Of a DNA stretch of 64,000 nucleotides, positions 24,339 to 34,322 are shown one piece after another. The translations under genes and the position numbers were made by a program. Source of the DNA: Bog-950 sp046329495 (GTDB lineage: Bacteria; Bacteroidota; Bacteroidia; Chitinophagales; LD1); NCBI GenBank assembly GCA_046329495.1, contig JAXLUO010000002.1:1-64000 (forward strand), in the 5' to 3' direction. How positions within the stretch are numbered: the first letter of the stretch is position 1; each line of letters begins with the position of its first letter. Below the pieces are notes generated by a model, which had not been told where the DNA came from, searched no databases, and saw nothing but the letters and a program-made list of their open reading frames with translations.

Positions 24339-26274
24339 CTATTTTGCTCAACCGTGCTTTTAATGCTTCAATTTCCTGTTGCTGCGCTTCAATTTGCAGT
24401 TGTTGTTCCTGCATGGCCTTAGTAAGCAGCACGGTTAACTTCGAATAATCAATACCCCACAAATCAACCTGCTCATTAGCCGGTTGATGAACTACCTCTG
24501 GTAACACCTTATTTACATCCTGCGCAATAAAACCCATATCAGTTCCTTCTTTCAGCGTGCCCAAACCGGTTAAATGGCCCTGCTTATCCCAGGTGTAGTT
24601 TTCCCAGCGGTAAGTCAGTGCCTGTAATTGCATTACTTTACCAAGCGCGTTATCAAGGCCGGCACGCTCCTTTTTAAAACGTCCATCACTAAAGTTATTC
24701 CAACCGTTGCTGTAACACTGTCCGTCTCCGCGTATATACATCATTACCTCTTCTACCGTTCCTGCATCATTATATCTGCGGAAACGGAATCCGCGGCCTG
24801 TGGTAGGCGTAACAAAAGGGTTGGTCCATTGGGTGGTGTTCCAAAGGTCAACATCACTTACACCCGGTGCACGGTTCATACCTATTGCTAAAGAGCCCAC
24901 ACCACCATCAAAGGTAGTACCCGGTCCTGCGGGGTTAGCGCCGGGGTCGTTGTTATATCCTCCGGTTGAAAAGAAACCACCACGTACCGCAACCTTATAG
25001 TTCGAGGCATCGGCCTGTGCAGGTGTAATAGTTGGAGCACTGGTTGCTCCCATGCGCACATTTCCACTCGCTTTTTGCAATGTAAAGCCATTCCAGGCGG
25101 CACCGTTGGTCCAAAAACCAATGGTAGATCCATTATTTCCAACTAAGCCATCTGCTGCATCGCTTAAAAATACGCCGCCATTACCGGCTGCATCACCGGT
25201 TTGGATACGGCCGTTCACCTTAACATCCACGGTAGAGCTTCCTGTTCCTGCTACATCCAACCGCACAGTTGGCGGAAACACATTAATGCCCACGTTACGC
25301 GAACTATCAATCATTACAGCCGGCGAAGCACTTATATCTCCGTTTAAATATAATCCGCGCAATTCGGCAGGATGGCTCCATATACGTGCCTTCTGGCTGC
25401 CATCATAATTTTTGAATATAATATCACCGGGGTCCAATGGCGTACCTGCTGCAGCCCTAATGCTAAGCTGCCCGGCATTCCCCAACTCCAGCTTCTCGCT
25501 CGGGGTTGTAGTTCCCACACCTACATTACCATTGGTTATTACACGCATAGCCTCGGTATTGTTGGTGCGTACCACCCAATCCTGCGCATCGGTGGTTCCT
25601 ATAAAGTTAGTTGCGGGATTGGTACCGCTGTTACCGCTAATTTTCCAGAATAAGCCGTTGGCGTTATTGGGTATCCATTGCGTTCCGTTCCAATATAAGA
25701 TATCGTTAGTGGCAGGCGCGGCATTACTAACCGGATTATTTTGCAGGCCAACCACCGTTGGATTAGGGTAGCTGCCGCTCAAATCGCCTGACGCCGCACC
25801 TAATGGTCCCGTTGCACCGGTTATTCCTGTTGCACCTGTTACACCCTGAATGCCCTGAGGGCCTGTATCGCCTTGAGCACCGGTGGCGCCTGTAGGCCCC
25901 GTTATGCCCTGCAGGCCTTGAGGTCCGGTATCGCCGGTGGCACCTGTAGCCCCTTGTAGGCCTGTGGCACCCGTAATACCATTACTACCGGCCGGGCCCT
26001 GCGGACCAGAGAGCTTACATAACGAAACCCATTGCGTAGCGAAATAAAAGAAGCAGGCACTATCCGTATCAAAAACAAGTAAGGCATTTGCCGGATTAAC
26101 AATAGCCAGGCGCTGGGTTGCGCTCATCCTGGGAACCAGCACGCCGCGTTGTGTGCTTTGTAATTCCAAAATGGCCGATACATCGGGATTGGGAGTTCCA
26201 ATACCTACGTTGTTTTGGGCATTTGATACAAACAGAAAACTGGTAAACAGAACAAGTAAAAGGGGGCTTTTCAT
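24328..26274 (-). CDS. Collagen-like fibre protein with C-terminal S74 chaperone domain
   Basis: A 648-residue exported protein: signal peptide (MKSPLLLVLFTSFLFVSNAQ), the Bacteroidota head 'NNVGIGTPNPDVSAILELQS', then about 65 residues of Gly-X-Y repeats ('GATGATGDTGPQGLQGITGP'), a long beta-rich shaft with further 'NVGVGTTTPSEKLELG' and 'NVGINVFPPTVRLDVAG' head motifs, and a C-terminal peptidase S74/endosialidase chaperone domain ('FSDGRFKKERAGLDNALGKV', 'GFIAQDVNKVLPEVV') ending in a coiled coil ('QEQQLQIEAQQQEIEALKAR'). S74 domains trimerise fibres and cleave themselves off. The likely role is a trimeric surface fibre. Its collagen DNA resembles that at 1-330. Confidence 0.87.
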   Translation of the reverse strand: MKSPLLLVLFTSFLFVSNAQNNVGIGTPNPDVSAILELQSTQRGVLVPRMSATQRLAIVNPANALLVFDTDSACFFYFATQWVSLCKLSGPQGPAGSNGITGATGLQGATGATGDTGPQGLQGITGPTGATGAQGDTGPQGIQGVTGATGITGATGPLGAASGDLSGSYPNPTVVGLQNNPVSNAAPATNDILYWNGTQWIPNNANGLFWKISGNSGTNPATNFIGTTDAQDWVVRTNNTEAMRVITNGNVGVGTTTPSEKLELGNAGQLSIRAAAGTPLDPGDIIFKNYDGSQKARIWSHPAELRGLYLNGDISASPAVMIDSSRNVGINVFPPTVRLDVAGTGSSTVDVKVNGRIQTGDAAGNGGVFLSDAADGLVGNNGSTIGFWTNGAAWNGFTLQKASGNVRMGATSAPTITPAQADASNYKVAVRGGFFSTGGYNNDPGANPAGPGTTFDGGVGSLAIGMNRAPGVSDVDLWNTTQWTNPFVTPTTGRGFRFRRYNDAGTVEEVMMYIRGDGQCYSNGWNNFSDGRFKKERAGLDNALGKVMQLQALTYRWENYTWDKQGHLTGLGTLKEGTDMGFIAQDVNKVLPEVVHQPANEQVDLWGIDYSKLTVLLTKAMQEQQLQIEAQQQEIEALKARLSKIDGN

Positions 26275-26374
26275 AATCGCAGGTTGATGCTGGTGAAGAT
26301 AATTATTACAGAGAAACGACTAACTTTTATCAGCCCGTGATTCTTTATATTTTTATTAAACTGCACACCCTACT

Positions 26375-28882
26375 ATGCCGCTAAAGCACCATACCGGACT
26401 TACCGATGCCGAGGTTATTGAAAGCCGGCAGACTTATGGCACCAATGCGCTTGAGCAAAAGGCGCCCAACGCCCTTTGGCAAGTAGTTAAAGAGATCGTA
26501 AGCGAACCTCTGTTCATCATTTTAGTATGCGCGGCCATCATTTATTTTGTGCTGGGGCAATACAACGAAGGCATTATTATGCTGGTAGCGCTGGGTTTTG
26601 TATCGGGCATTTCGGTTTATCAGGAAAACAAAAGCCGTAATGCTGTAGCGGCGCTCAAAAAACTGGCCGCGCCTAAAGCCAAAGTTATACGCAATGGTAC
26701 AACCCGGCAGATTGATGCGGAAGAAGTAGTGATGAACGACCTGCTGGTGCTGGAAGACGGCGGTATTATACCTGCAGATGCCCGGGTGCTTGAAGCCCAC
26801 GACTTTTCGGTGAACGAAAGCATTTTAACCGGCGAAGCCTTAGCTGTAATTAAAGATAGCTCCGAAACCAACAATTACCTGTATGGCGGTACGCTGGTAA
26901 CCGGCGGCAACTGCATGGCACAGGTTACCGGCATAGGCAAACAATCCGCTTTTGGTAAAATCAGCGAACAGCTACAACACATACAAATTGAAAAAACACC
27001 TTTACAGTTGCAGATAAAGGCATTTGTAAAAGGCATGGTAAGCGTTGGTGTGGTGGCCTTTTTTATTGTGTGGGGCATCAACTACTACCTTACCAAAAGT
27101 ATATTAAACAGCCTGCTGCATGGGTTAACCTTGGCCATGTCGGTACTGCCCGAGGAAATACCCGTAGCCTTTAGCACGTTTATGGCCCTGGGGGCTTACC
27201 ATTTATACAAGTTGCAAGTAATAGTGCGTAACCCGCATACGGTTGAAACCCTTGGTGCGGCTACTGTAATTTGTACCGACAAAACCGGTACCATTACCGA
27301 GAACCAAATGCAGTTAGCCGCTGTATATGATTTTGCCCAGGATAAGTTGTACGATTACACGCAACAAGCTGTTAACTATACACCTGTACTGGAGTACGCT
27401 ATGTGGGCTTCGGAAAGCGAACCTTTTGATCATATGGAGAAATCCATTCACCAGGCTTACGCCACTACCACTCCCGGCGATCAGCGTGCAACCTACAGCA
27501 TGTTTCACGAGTATCCCTTAGGCGGTAAGCCACCGATTATGACCCATGTTTTTAGCAATGGCAAGGGGCATCACATCATTGCCTGTAAAGGAAGTGTAGA
27601 AGGCGTTTTACAACAGTGCAACTTATCGATTGAACAGAAAACAAGGATACAGGATACCGGCAGGCAATTAGCAGGTAAAGGATTTCGGGTTTTAGCCGTT
27701 GCCACCTCGCAACATAACCCGGCCGAGTTGCCTGCTTCGCAACACCAACTTATTTTAGAGCTAACCGGTTTAATAGCCTTTTACGACCCTCCGAAAGCAA
27801 ATATCGCCACTGTGTTGCAACAGTTTTACGACGCGGGCATCCGGGTTAAAATTATAACCGGCGACTATGCCGAAACAGCGATTGCTATCGCTAACCAGAT
27901 AAACTTTAATACGGGCGACGAACCGCTTACCGGCGAGCAGGTAATGGCCTTACCTGATTCCGATTTACAAGTACGCGTGCTGCAAACTAACTTGTTCGCT
28001 CGCATGTTCCCCGAAGCAAAGCTGAAAGTAATAGAAGCACTAAAAGCAGCCGGCGAAGTGGTAGCCATGACAGGCGATGGAGTAAACGACGGCCCGGCCC
28101 TAAAAGCCGCCCATATCGGTATTGCCATGGGCCATAGGGGTAGCGAACTTGCCAAGAGCACCGCCGGTTTGATATTAATGGACGATGACCTGAGCCACAT
28201 GACCGAAGCCATTGCCCTGGGCCGCCGTATTTATGAAAACCTTAAAAAGGCCATTCGATATATTATATCCATTCATATTCCGATTATATTGATTGTTACC
28301 ATCCCCCTGCTGTTCTTTTGGGCTTATACCGACTTCTTCTCTCCTATCCATGTCATCTTTTTGGAACTAATAATGGGCCCCACCTGCTCCATTATCTTCG
28401 AGAACGAACCTATTGAAGCTAATTCTATGAGCCGGCCACCGCGTAAAATGAGCACCAACTTCTTCTCGCTTCGGGAATTGTCGTTAAGTATAATACAAGG
28501 CCTTGTTATCACAACCACCTGTTTAGGCCTTGGTTTTTACTTTATGCAAAGCGGCAAAAGCGAAACCTTTGTAAGAACAATCATCTACACCACGTTATTG
28601 TTCAGCAATGTATTTTTAACGCTTGTGAACCGTTCCTTTTACTATTCGGTGGTTACTACTTTACGCTATCGCAACTGGATGGTGCCATTAGTGTTGCTGA
28701 TAACCTTAGCGGTGCTGTTTACATCTATTTATCTGGCCCCCGTTCGCCATTTGTTTTCGTTTGAAGTGTTACCTGTGTTACCGCTATTGTTGTGTCTGGC
28801 TGTGGCTTTTGTAGGCGTTATATGGCTTGAAGGTTACAAATTCTACCAGCGAAAAACCCACCCGGTAACAGCTACCTTATAG
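26375..28882 (+). CDS. Cation-transporting P-type ATPase (P2-like)
   Basis: An 835-residue ion pump. The phosphorylated Asp302 is in 'VICTDKTGTITENQM'; the actuator loop is 'LTGEALAV', the hinge is 'MTGDGVNDGPALKAAHIGIA', and the M4 segment reads 'AMSVLPEEIPVAFSTFMALG'. The N-terminal 'GLTDAEVIESRQTYGTNAL' is the cation ATPase N-domain. The layout matches P2 pumps (Ca2+/Mn2+ or Na+/K+ type), but the PEEIP motif in M4 differs from the PEGLP of SERCA-type pumps, so the ion is uncertain. Membrane helices cluster before and after the large cytoplasmic loop as expected. Inner membrane. It stands alone on the plus strand. Confidence 0.9.
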   Translation: MPLKHHTGLTDAEVIESRQTYGTNALEQKAPNALWQVVKEIVSEPLFIILVCAAIIYFVLGQYNEGIIMLVALGFVSGISVYQENKSRNAVAALKKLAAPKAKVIRNGTTRQIDAEEVVMNDLLVLEDGGIIPADARVLEAHDFSVNESILTGEALAVIKDSSETNNYLYGGTLVTGGNCMAQVTGIGKQSAFGKISEQLQHIQIEKTPLQLQIKAFVKGMVSVGVVAFFIVWGINYYLTKSILNSLLHGLTLAMSVLPEEIPVAFSTFMALGAYHLYKLQVIVRNPHTVETLGAATVICTDKTGTITENQMQLAAVYDFAQDKLYDYTQQAVNYTPVLEYAMWASESEPFDHMEKSIHQAYATTTPGDQRATYSMFHEYPLGGKPPIMTHVFSNGKGHHIIACKGSVEGVLQQCNLSIEQKTRIQDTGRQLAGKGFRVLAVATSQHNPAELPASQHQLILELTGLIAFYDPPKANIATVLQQFYDAGIRVKIITGDYAETAIAIANQINFNTGDEPLTGEQVMALPDSDLQVRVLQTNLFARMFPEAKLKVIEALKAAGEVVAMTGDGVNDGPALKAAHIGIAMGHRGSELAKSTAGLILMDDDLSHMTEAIALGRRIYENLKKAIRYIISIHIPIILIVTIPLLFFWAYTDFFSPIHVIFLELIMGPTCSIIFENEPIEANSMSRPPRKMSTNFFSLRELSLSIIQGLVITTTCLGLGFYFMQSGKSETFVRTIIYTTLLFSNVFLTLVNRSFYYSVVTTLRYRNWMVPLVLLITLAVLFTSIYLAPVRHLFSFEVLPVLPLLLCLAVAFVGVIWLEGYKFYQRKTHPVTATL

Positions 28883-28965
28883 CAGATATTTCGCTGCAAA
28901 ACAGAGTGGTTTGTTTTAGTAAAAATTGCTTCCTTCACCACGTTCAAAAAACTACCTACTCCTTC

Positions 28966-31080
28966 ATGAAAAAGCTCCTCCTTCTTTTTCCTGCGCTGCT
29001 TTTGTTCTCCTTATCGCAAGCACAGGTTAACCCCAATTACCATGTAGAGATTGTGCGCGATAGCTTTGGCGTGCCGCACATTTTTGGTAAAACCGATGCC
29101 GACTGCGCTTATGGCCTTGTTTACTCAGCCTGCGAAGATGACTTCAGCACGGTGGAGTGGGGCTTGTTACTCGCCCGTGGCAAACTGGGCTTAAAGCTGG
29201 GCATAGAAGGCGCTAAAATCGACTATGCCGTTCAACTGTTAGGAGTGCCCGATTTCATCAAAAGCCATTACGAAACCGATCTATCCCCCGAAACACGTAA
29301 GCTATTGGAGGCAGGCGCTGCAGCAGGTAACGACTACCTGAAGAAGCACCCGGAAAAGATCATCTCTAAAAAGCTAATGCCTATTCAACCCTATGATTTT
29401 ATTGCCGGCTATATGCTTTCGATGGCATTGATGACCGGTGTGGACGGCGCAATTAAAAGCGTTGTAGGCGAAACTGTTCCAACCCTCGATTATAACAAAG
29501 AGGCCCGCGGCTCCAACGCCCTGGCTATGAACTCAAACATTACAGCCGATGGCAATGTGTATTTGGATGTAAACGCCCACCAGCCTTTAGAAGGGCCCAT
29601 GAGTTGGTACGAAGCCCACCTCTGCAGCGAAGAAGGCCTGAACATCATCGGCGCTACCTTCCACGGTGCGGTATCCATCTTCCACGGGGTAAACGAAAAC
29701 CTGGGCTGGGCGCACACCACCAACTACTTCGATGCCATCGACATTTACCAATTGGAACCGGACCCCAAAAAGAAGAACCACTACCTGGTAGATGGTGTTT
29801 CTTACCCGCTGGAAACCAGCACAGCTAAACTATCGGTTAACCTTGCCAAGCACCGCGATAAGCACAAGTTTGTACTCACCATCGGCAAAAAGAAATGGTG
29901 GAGCATGTTTGGCGCTACCTATATAAACAAGAAAGGCATGTTCGCTATACGCCTTGCTTCGAACATGACAGTTAAGAGTGTAGAGCAGTGGTATAAAATG
30001 AACCGTGCAAAGAACTATACCGAGTTCCGCAATGTGCTAAACATGCAGGGCATCATCAATCAATACATTACCTATGCCGACCGATTTGATACCATCTATT
30101 GCGTAAGCAACGGTGCCATGCCTATTCGTGCAGATGGATATGACTGGAAGTCTACCGTGCCGGGCAATACGAAGAAAACACTGTGGACCACCTTCCTGCC
30201 ACACGATTCGCTACCGCATGTTTTAAATCCTAAGTGTGGTTATGTGTTTGATGTTAATAATACATCGTATACCATGACGGCCAAAAACGAGAACCCGCAG
30301 CCCCTGGCTTGTCAAAAGAACATCAGCTTTGCGCGTAACGAAACCAACCGCAGCTTGCGCTTTTACGAGATGATGGAAGGCAAAACCAAAGTATCGTGGG
30401 ACGACTTTTTGAAGATCAAATACGATGCGCATTATCCCAAAAAAGTTACCGCTCCATTCAAGAACTTTGACCTGGAAGAAGCCTTCCACCTGGAAGAAAG
30501 CAAATACCCGGATATAGCCGACGCCATTAAAGTAATGAAGGCCTGGGGGGTAGAACGCACCGGCGAAATTACTGACACCAACGCAACCCTGGTTTACAAA
30601 TGGATTTACAGTTGCTACTTTGGTATTAACGATAGCCTGGAAAAGGTGTTTGAAAAAGACCGCGATTCCAAGATCAGCTACTTTGCGCAAGGCGTGCGCA
30701 TTGCCAAAGCCGAGATGCTGCGCGACTTTGGCCGGTTGAATGTACCACTGGGCGATTACCAACGCCATCAACGTGGCGATGTAGACCTGCCAACACGTGG
30801 TGGACCGGATATGTGGAACGCCAAGTATGGCGATAACTATCAGCAGGGTAAACGCCGCATTACGGCTGGCGAAAGCTACATACTGCTGGCTAAGTTTAAG
30901 AAGGATGGCAGCTTGCCTCAACTGCGTAGCATAGCCTGTTTCGGCAGCAGCAATACACCGGGCGCTAAACACTATACCGACCAAATGCACATGTATGTAA
31001 ACGAACAAACCAAGGAGGAAAGCCTCAGCAAGGATTGGGCGTATAAACATGCCGAGCGCATTTACCACCCCGGCGAATAA
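28966..31080 (+). CDS. Secreted penicillin-acylase-family Ntn hydrolase
   Basis: A 704-residue exported enzyme of the penicillin amidase / acyl-homoserine-lactone acylase family. The start at 28966 gives a signal peptide (MKKLLLLFPALLLFSLSQAQ); an upstream start at 28906 would bury it. The alpha chain has 'VEIVRDSFGVPHIFGKTDAD' and 'YGLVYSACEDDFSTVEWGLL'; the predicted autocatalytic nucleophile is Ser183 in 'EARGSNALAMNS', followed by the beta chain 'HQPLEGPMSWYEAHL'. The family cleaves amide bonds of penicillins, acyl-homoserine lactones or other N-acyl compounds; the substrate cannot be told. Periplasmic. No operon partner is evident. Confidence 0.9.
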   Translation: MKKLLLLFPALLLFSLSQAQVNPNYHVEIVRDSFGVPHIFGKTDADCAYGLVYSACEDDFSTVEWGLLLARGKLGLKLGIEGAKIDYAVQLLGVPDFIKSHYETDLSPETRKLLEAGAAAGNDYLKKHPEKIISKKLMPIQPYDFIAGYMLSMALMTGVDGAIKSVVGETVPTLDYNKEARGSNALAMNSNITADGNVYLDVNAHQPLEGPMSWYEAHLCSEEGLNIIGATFHGAVSIFHGVNENLGWAHTTNYFDAIDIYQLEPDPKKKNHYLVDGVSYPLETSTAKLSVNLAKHRDKHKFVLTIGKKKWWSMFGATYINKKGMFAIRLASNMTVKSVEQWYKMNRAKNYTEFRNVLNMQGIINQYITYADRFDTIYCVSNGAMPIRADGYDWKSTVPGNTKKTLWTTFLPHDSLPHVLNPKCGYVFDVNNTSYTMTAKNENPQPLACQKNISFARNETNRSLRFYEMMEGKTKVSWDDFLKIKYDAHYPKKVTAPFKNFDLEEAFHLEESKYPDIADAIKVMKAWGVERTGEITDTNATLVYKWIYSCYFGINDSLEKVFEKDRDSKISYFAQGVRIAKAEMLRDFGRLNVPLGDYQRHQRGDVDLPTRGGPDMWNAKYGDNYQQGKRRITAGESYILLAKFKKDGSLPQLRSIACFGSSNTPGAKHYTDQMHMYVNEQTKEESLSKDWAYKHAERIYHPGE

Positions 31081-31183
31081 GTGAAGCTTTAATGAGACTG
31101 CTTTTGTATGTTTTGTAGTCACCACTTAAAAATGATATATATATTTACTGAATTTGTTTATATTCATACCGTAACCTATACCT

Positions 31184-31585
31184 ATGAATTGCATTTTACT
31201 GGTAGATGACAATCCGGAAGACAACTTCTTCCATCAGCGTATCATCAACAAAACAGGGTTGGTTAGCCAACTGTTTGTAAAAGATGACCCCGAGGCGGCC
31301 CTTACCTTTATTAAAAACGAAGCGGCGGCTATGGCCGAATGCCCCGGTATTATCCTGTTAGACATGCACATGCCCGGCATGAACGGTTGGGAGTTTGTAG
31401 AAGCCTCCACCCAAATGGAGCATCATATCGGTTGCAGAGGTATTGTTTTAATGCTACAACCTACCAGCAACCCCAAAGACCGCGAACGTGCGGCCAATAC
31501 ACCCGTTGTAATAGGCACCATCGAAAAGCCCATAACTGCCGAATCGTTCACCAGGTTAATTGATGGCTTAAACGTGGCTGTTTAA
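31184..31585 (+). CDS. Single-domain response regulator (Rcp1-like)
   Basis: A 133-residue receiver domain with no output domain. The acidic pair is in 'CILLVDDNPEDNFFHQRI', the phospho-accepting Asp is in 'IILLDMHMPGMNGWEF' and the conserved Lys is in 'GTIEKPITAESF'. The strand that normally carries the switch Thr/Ser (as in 'MLTSSLNP') reads 'MLQPTSNP', so that position is Gln. It resembles the small regulators paired with phytochrome-like kinases; the PAS kinase at 54918-56366 is a possible but unlinked partner. Neighbours are the acylase gene and ftsK, with wide gaps. Confidence 0.88.
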   Translation: MNCILLVDDNPEDNFFHQRIINKTGLVSQLFVKDDPEAALTFIKNEAAAMAECPGIILLDMHMPGMNGWEFVEASTQMEHHIGCRGIVLMLQPTSNPKDRERAANTPVVIGTIEKPITAESFTRLIDGLNVAV

Positions 31586-31751
31586 CAATTTATCGCTCCT
31601 TTTTTTAACGCTTTTCAGGCCCTCCTTTGGCCCTTGTTTTTAGCTGTGTGGCGTGCAAACTACAGGCCTATACTAATTGTGTATAATAATGCGTTCTGTA
31701 TTAACGGCTAACAGGCCGTCATTCACGAATTTGTGGCCATATTTTATTGCT

Positions 31752-34319
31752 ATGGATGAAGAAATTGTAGCTCCCAAAAAGAAAAAGGAGAAAGAGGAGA
31801 CTTTGACCCCTAAGGATGCTGCTGAAAAAACAGCAAAACCAAAGGAGAAAAAGGCCCCAAAAAAAGCAAAAGAGAAAGATGGCGATGACGATGCGCCTTC
31901 GTTCTGGAGCGATGGCCGACCTTTAAAGGTTTTAGGCCTTGTGCTTATTTTGTTTTCCTTCATCCTTACTGTAGCTTTTACTTCGTATCTGTTTACCCTG
32001 GCCGACGACCAAAGCGAAGTGCTTAGCCGCGGTGTGGGAACCCTTACCGATGCCGGTGTTAAAGTTGATAATGCCCTGGGCCGCTTAGGTGCCTGGCTGG
32101 CCCATACCTTCATCAATGATCTTTTCGGCCTTAGCTCGTATTTGTTTGCGCTTACCAGTTTTGTTATCGGCTTTAACCTGCTGGTGCGTAAAACTGTTTT
32201 CCCTGCCTTAAAAGTTACCATCTACTCGGCCCTTGCCCTGGTATGGGGTTCGGCGCTGTTGGCTTTCCTCAACGGTTTAATTTATCCTACCGGTGTGCTT
32301 AGCTGGGGGGGCGCTTTCGGCACCTACCTTACCGGAACTGATGGCTACCTTACCGAACTGTTGAAACCCGTTGGCGTAGGCGCTGCGTTAGTTGCTACGG
32401 CGCTTATTTTTATGGTAGTTGTTTATAATATCAACTTCGACTTTTTACTGAAAGCAGGTAACCTGTTTGGCAAAAAGGATGCTGCTACTGCAGCCGCCGC
32501 TGCTGCTTTTGCCGAAGCCGAAAGCGAAGCCAATACACCGGTTGCCCCTGCCTTTAAGGATACCAGCGAAAACATCTTTGCCAAGGATAATATCGCCGAG
32601 GAAGACACTACCCCTCCGTTCGAAATGGAGGTTACCGAACCCGTGCAGGAACTGGAGATGCAGGTTATTAACCTGGATACACCTAAGGAAACCAAAGCCC
32701 CTAAACAAAAACAGGCCGAAGAACCTGCCCTTGAGTTAGAGGTAGAGGAAACCATTGAGGAAGCCGTAGCCCCTGCTGCTACCGGTAACATCAACACCGT
32801 GTACGATCCTACGCTGGACCTCTCCAACTACAAATTCCCAACCCTGGAATTGCTGGAAGAACACGGCAGCGATAAGATCAAGATTGACCCTGAGGAACTG
32901 GAGCGCAACAAGAACCAGATCATCAGCACGCTGAACAATTACCAAATCGAGATTTCAAAGATCAAAGCCACTATTGGCCCTACTGTTACGCTTTACGAAA
33001 TTGTGCCGGCTCCGGGCGTTCGTATCTCCAAAATCAAAAACCTGGAGGACGATATCGCCTTAAGTTTAGCGGCGCTGGGTATCCGTATCATTGCCCCTAT
33101 GCCGGGTAAAGGCACCATCGGTATCGAAGTGCCCAACACCAACAAGGAGGTTGTTTCTATGCGTTCCTTACTGGCATCCGACAAGTTCCAGAACACCACA
33201 GCCGATCTGCCAATCGTTCTCGGCAAATCCATCAGCAACGAAATTTATGTGGCCGACCTTGCCAAAATGCCGCACATGCTAATGGCAGGTGCTACGGGCC
33301 AGGGTAAGTCGGTGGGTATTAACTCCATCCTTGTTTCGCTGCTTTACAAAAAACATCCTTCGCAGTTAAAGTTCATTTTGGTTGACCCCAAAAAGGTGGA
33401 ATTGAGCTTATACGAAATGCTCGAAAAACACTTTCTGGCTAAACTGCCCGGTGAAGAAGATGCCATTATAACCGACACCAAAAAAGTGGTTACCACCCTT
33501 AACGCGCTTTGCGTGGAGATGGACCAGCGTTACGACTTGCTGAAAAAAGCCAGCGTGCGCAACATCAAGGAATACAACCACAAGTTCCTGAACCGTCAAT
33601 TGAACCCGCAGAACGGCCACAAATTTCTGCCGTATATCGTGCTGGTTATCGACGAGTTTGCCGACCTGATTATGACCGCCGGCAAAGAGGTGGAAATGCC
33701 TATTGCCCGTTTAGCCCAGTTAGCGCGTGCCATTGGTATACACTTGATACTGGCCACCCAGCGCCCTTCGGTAAACATTATTACCGGTACCATCAAGGCC
33801 AACTTCCCTGCGCGTATTGCCTTTAAAACCACCAGCAAAATCGATAGCCGAACGATCCTCGACCAGGGCGGCTCGGAGCAACTGATTGGCCGTGGCGATA
33901 TGCTGCTTTCGGTAGGCAGCGATATGATACGCCTGCAGTGCGGTTTTGTAGATACACCGGAGGTGGAACGCGTGCGCGACTTTATCAGCAACCAGCAGGG
34001 CTATGCCACTGCCTTTGAACTACCCGAATACATTGACCCCAACAATAAGGAAGCCGGCGACGACTTTTTTATTGATGGCGAGCGCGATGATTTGTTTGAG
34101 GAAGCAGCCCGTGTTATCGTGCAAAACCAAATGGGAAGCACCTCGCTTATACAACGTCGGTTAAAATTAGGTTATAATCGCGCCGGAAGGCTGATGGACC
34201 AGTTGCAGGAAGCCGGCATTGTTGGCGACAACCTGGGAACCAAGGCCCGCGAAGTAAAATTTAAAACCGAAGCGGAATTGGAACAGTATTTGCAAAAACT
34301 CCGTGAACAACAAGTGTAA
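31752..34319 (+). CDS. ftsK: DNA translocase FtsK/SpoIIIE
   Basis: An 855-residue septal DNA pump that moves chromosome ends during division. The N-terminal region after a Lys/Glu-rich start has four hydrophobic helices (about residues 55-230, e.g. 'VLGLVLILFSFILTVAFTSY'), then an acidic linker, then the motor: Walker A 'AGATGQGKSVGINSILVSLL' with Lys519, Walker B 'YIVLVIDEFADLIMTAGKEV', and 'ARAIGIHLILATQRPSVNII'. The C-terminal gamma domain ('MGSTSLIQRRLKLGYNRAGR') reads KOPS-type sequences in relatives. The ATG at 31752 is preferred; an upstream ATG at 31677 adds 25 residues without family character. lolA follows after 3 bp. Confidence 0.95.
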   Translation: MDEEIVAPKKKKEKEETLTPKDAAEKTAKPKEKKAPKKAKEKDGDDDAPSFWSDGRPLKVLGLVLILFSFILTVAFTSYLFTLADDQSEVLSRGVGTLTDAGVKVDNALGRLGAWLAHTFINDLFGLSSYLFALTSFVIGFNLLVRKTVFPALKVTIYSALALVWGSALLAFLNGLIYPTGVLSWGGAFGTYLTGTDGYLTELLKPVGVGAALVATALIFMVVVYNINFDFLLKAGNLFGKKDAATAAAAAAFAEAESEANTPVAPAFKDTSENIFAKDNIAEEDTTPPFEMEVTEPVQELEMQVINLDTPKETKAPKQKQAEEPALELEVEETIEEAVAPAATGNINTVYDPTLDLSNYKFPTLELLEEHGSDKIKIDPEELERNKNQIISTLNNYQIEISKIKATIGPTVTLYEIVPAPGVRISKIKNLEDDIALSLAALGIRIIAPMPGKGTIGIEVPNTNKEVVSMRSLLASDKFQNTTADLPIVLGKSISNEIYVADLAKMPHMLMAGATGQGKSVGINSILVSLLYKKHPSQLKFILVDPKKVELSLYEMLEKHFLAKLPGEEDAIITDTKKVVTTLNALCVEMDQRYDLLKKASVRNIKEYNHKFLNRQLNPQNGHKFLPYIVLVIDEFADLIMTAGKEVEMPIARLAQLARAIGIHLILATQRPSVNIITGTIKANFPARIAFKTTSKIDSRTILDQGGSEQLIGRGDMLLSVGSDMIRLQCGFVDTPEVERVRDFISNQQGYATAFELPEYIDPNNKEAGDDFFIDGERDDLFEEAARVIVQNQMGSTSLIQRRLKLGYNRAGRLMDQLQEAGIVGDNLGTKAREVKFKTEAELEQYLQKLREQQV

Positions 34320-34322
34320 GTA

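Noticed and set aside
30223..31125. A 300-codon open frame on the minus strand
   Set aside because: It lies antisense to the acylase gene, which has full family signatures; the length follows from codon bias of the real gene.
31677..31752. Longer FtsK start at 31677
   Set aside because: The extra 25 residues have no family character and overlap the probable leader; the ATG at 31752 opens the usual charged N-terminus.
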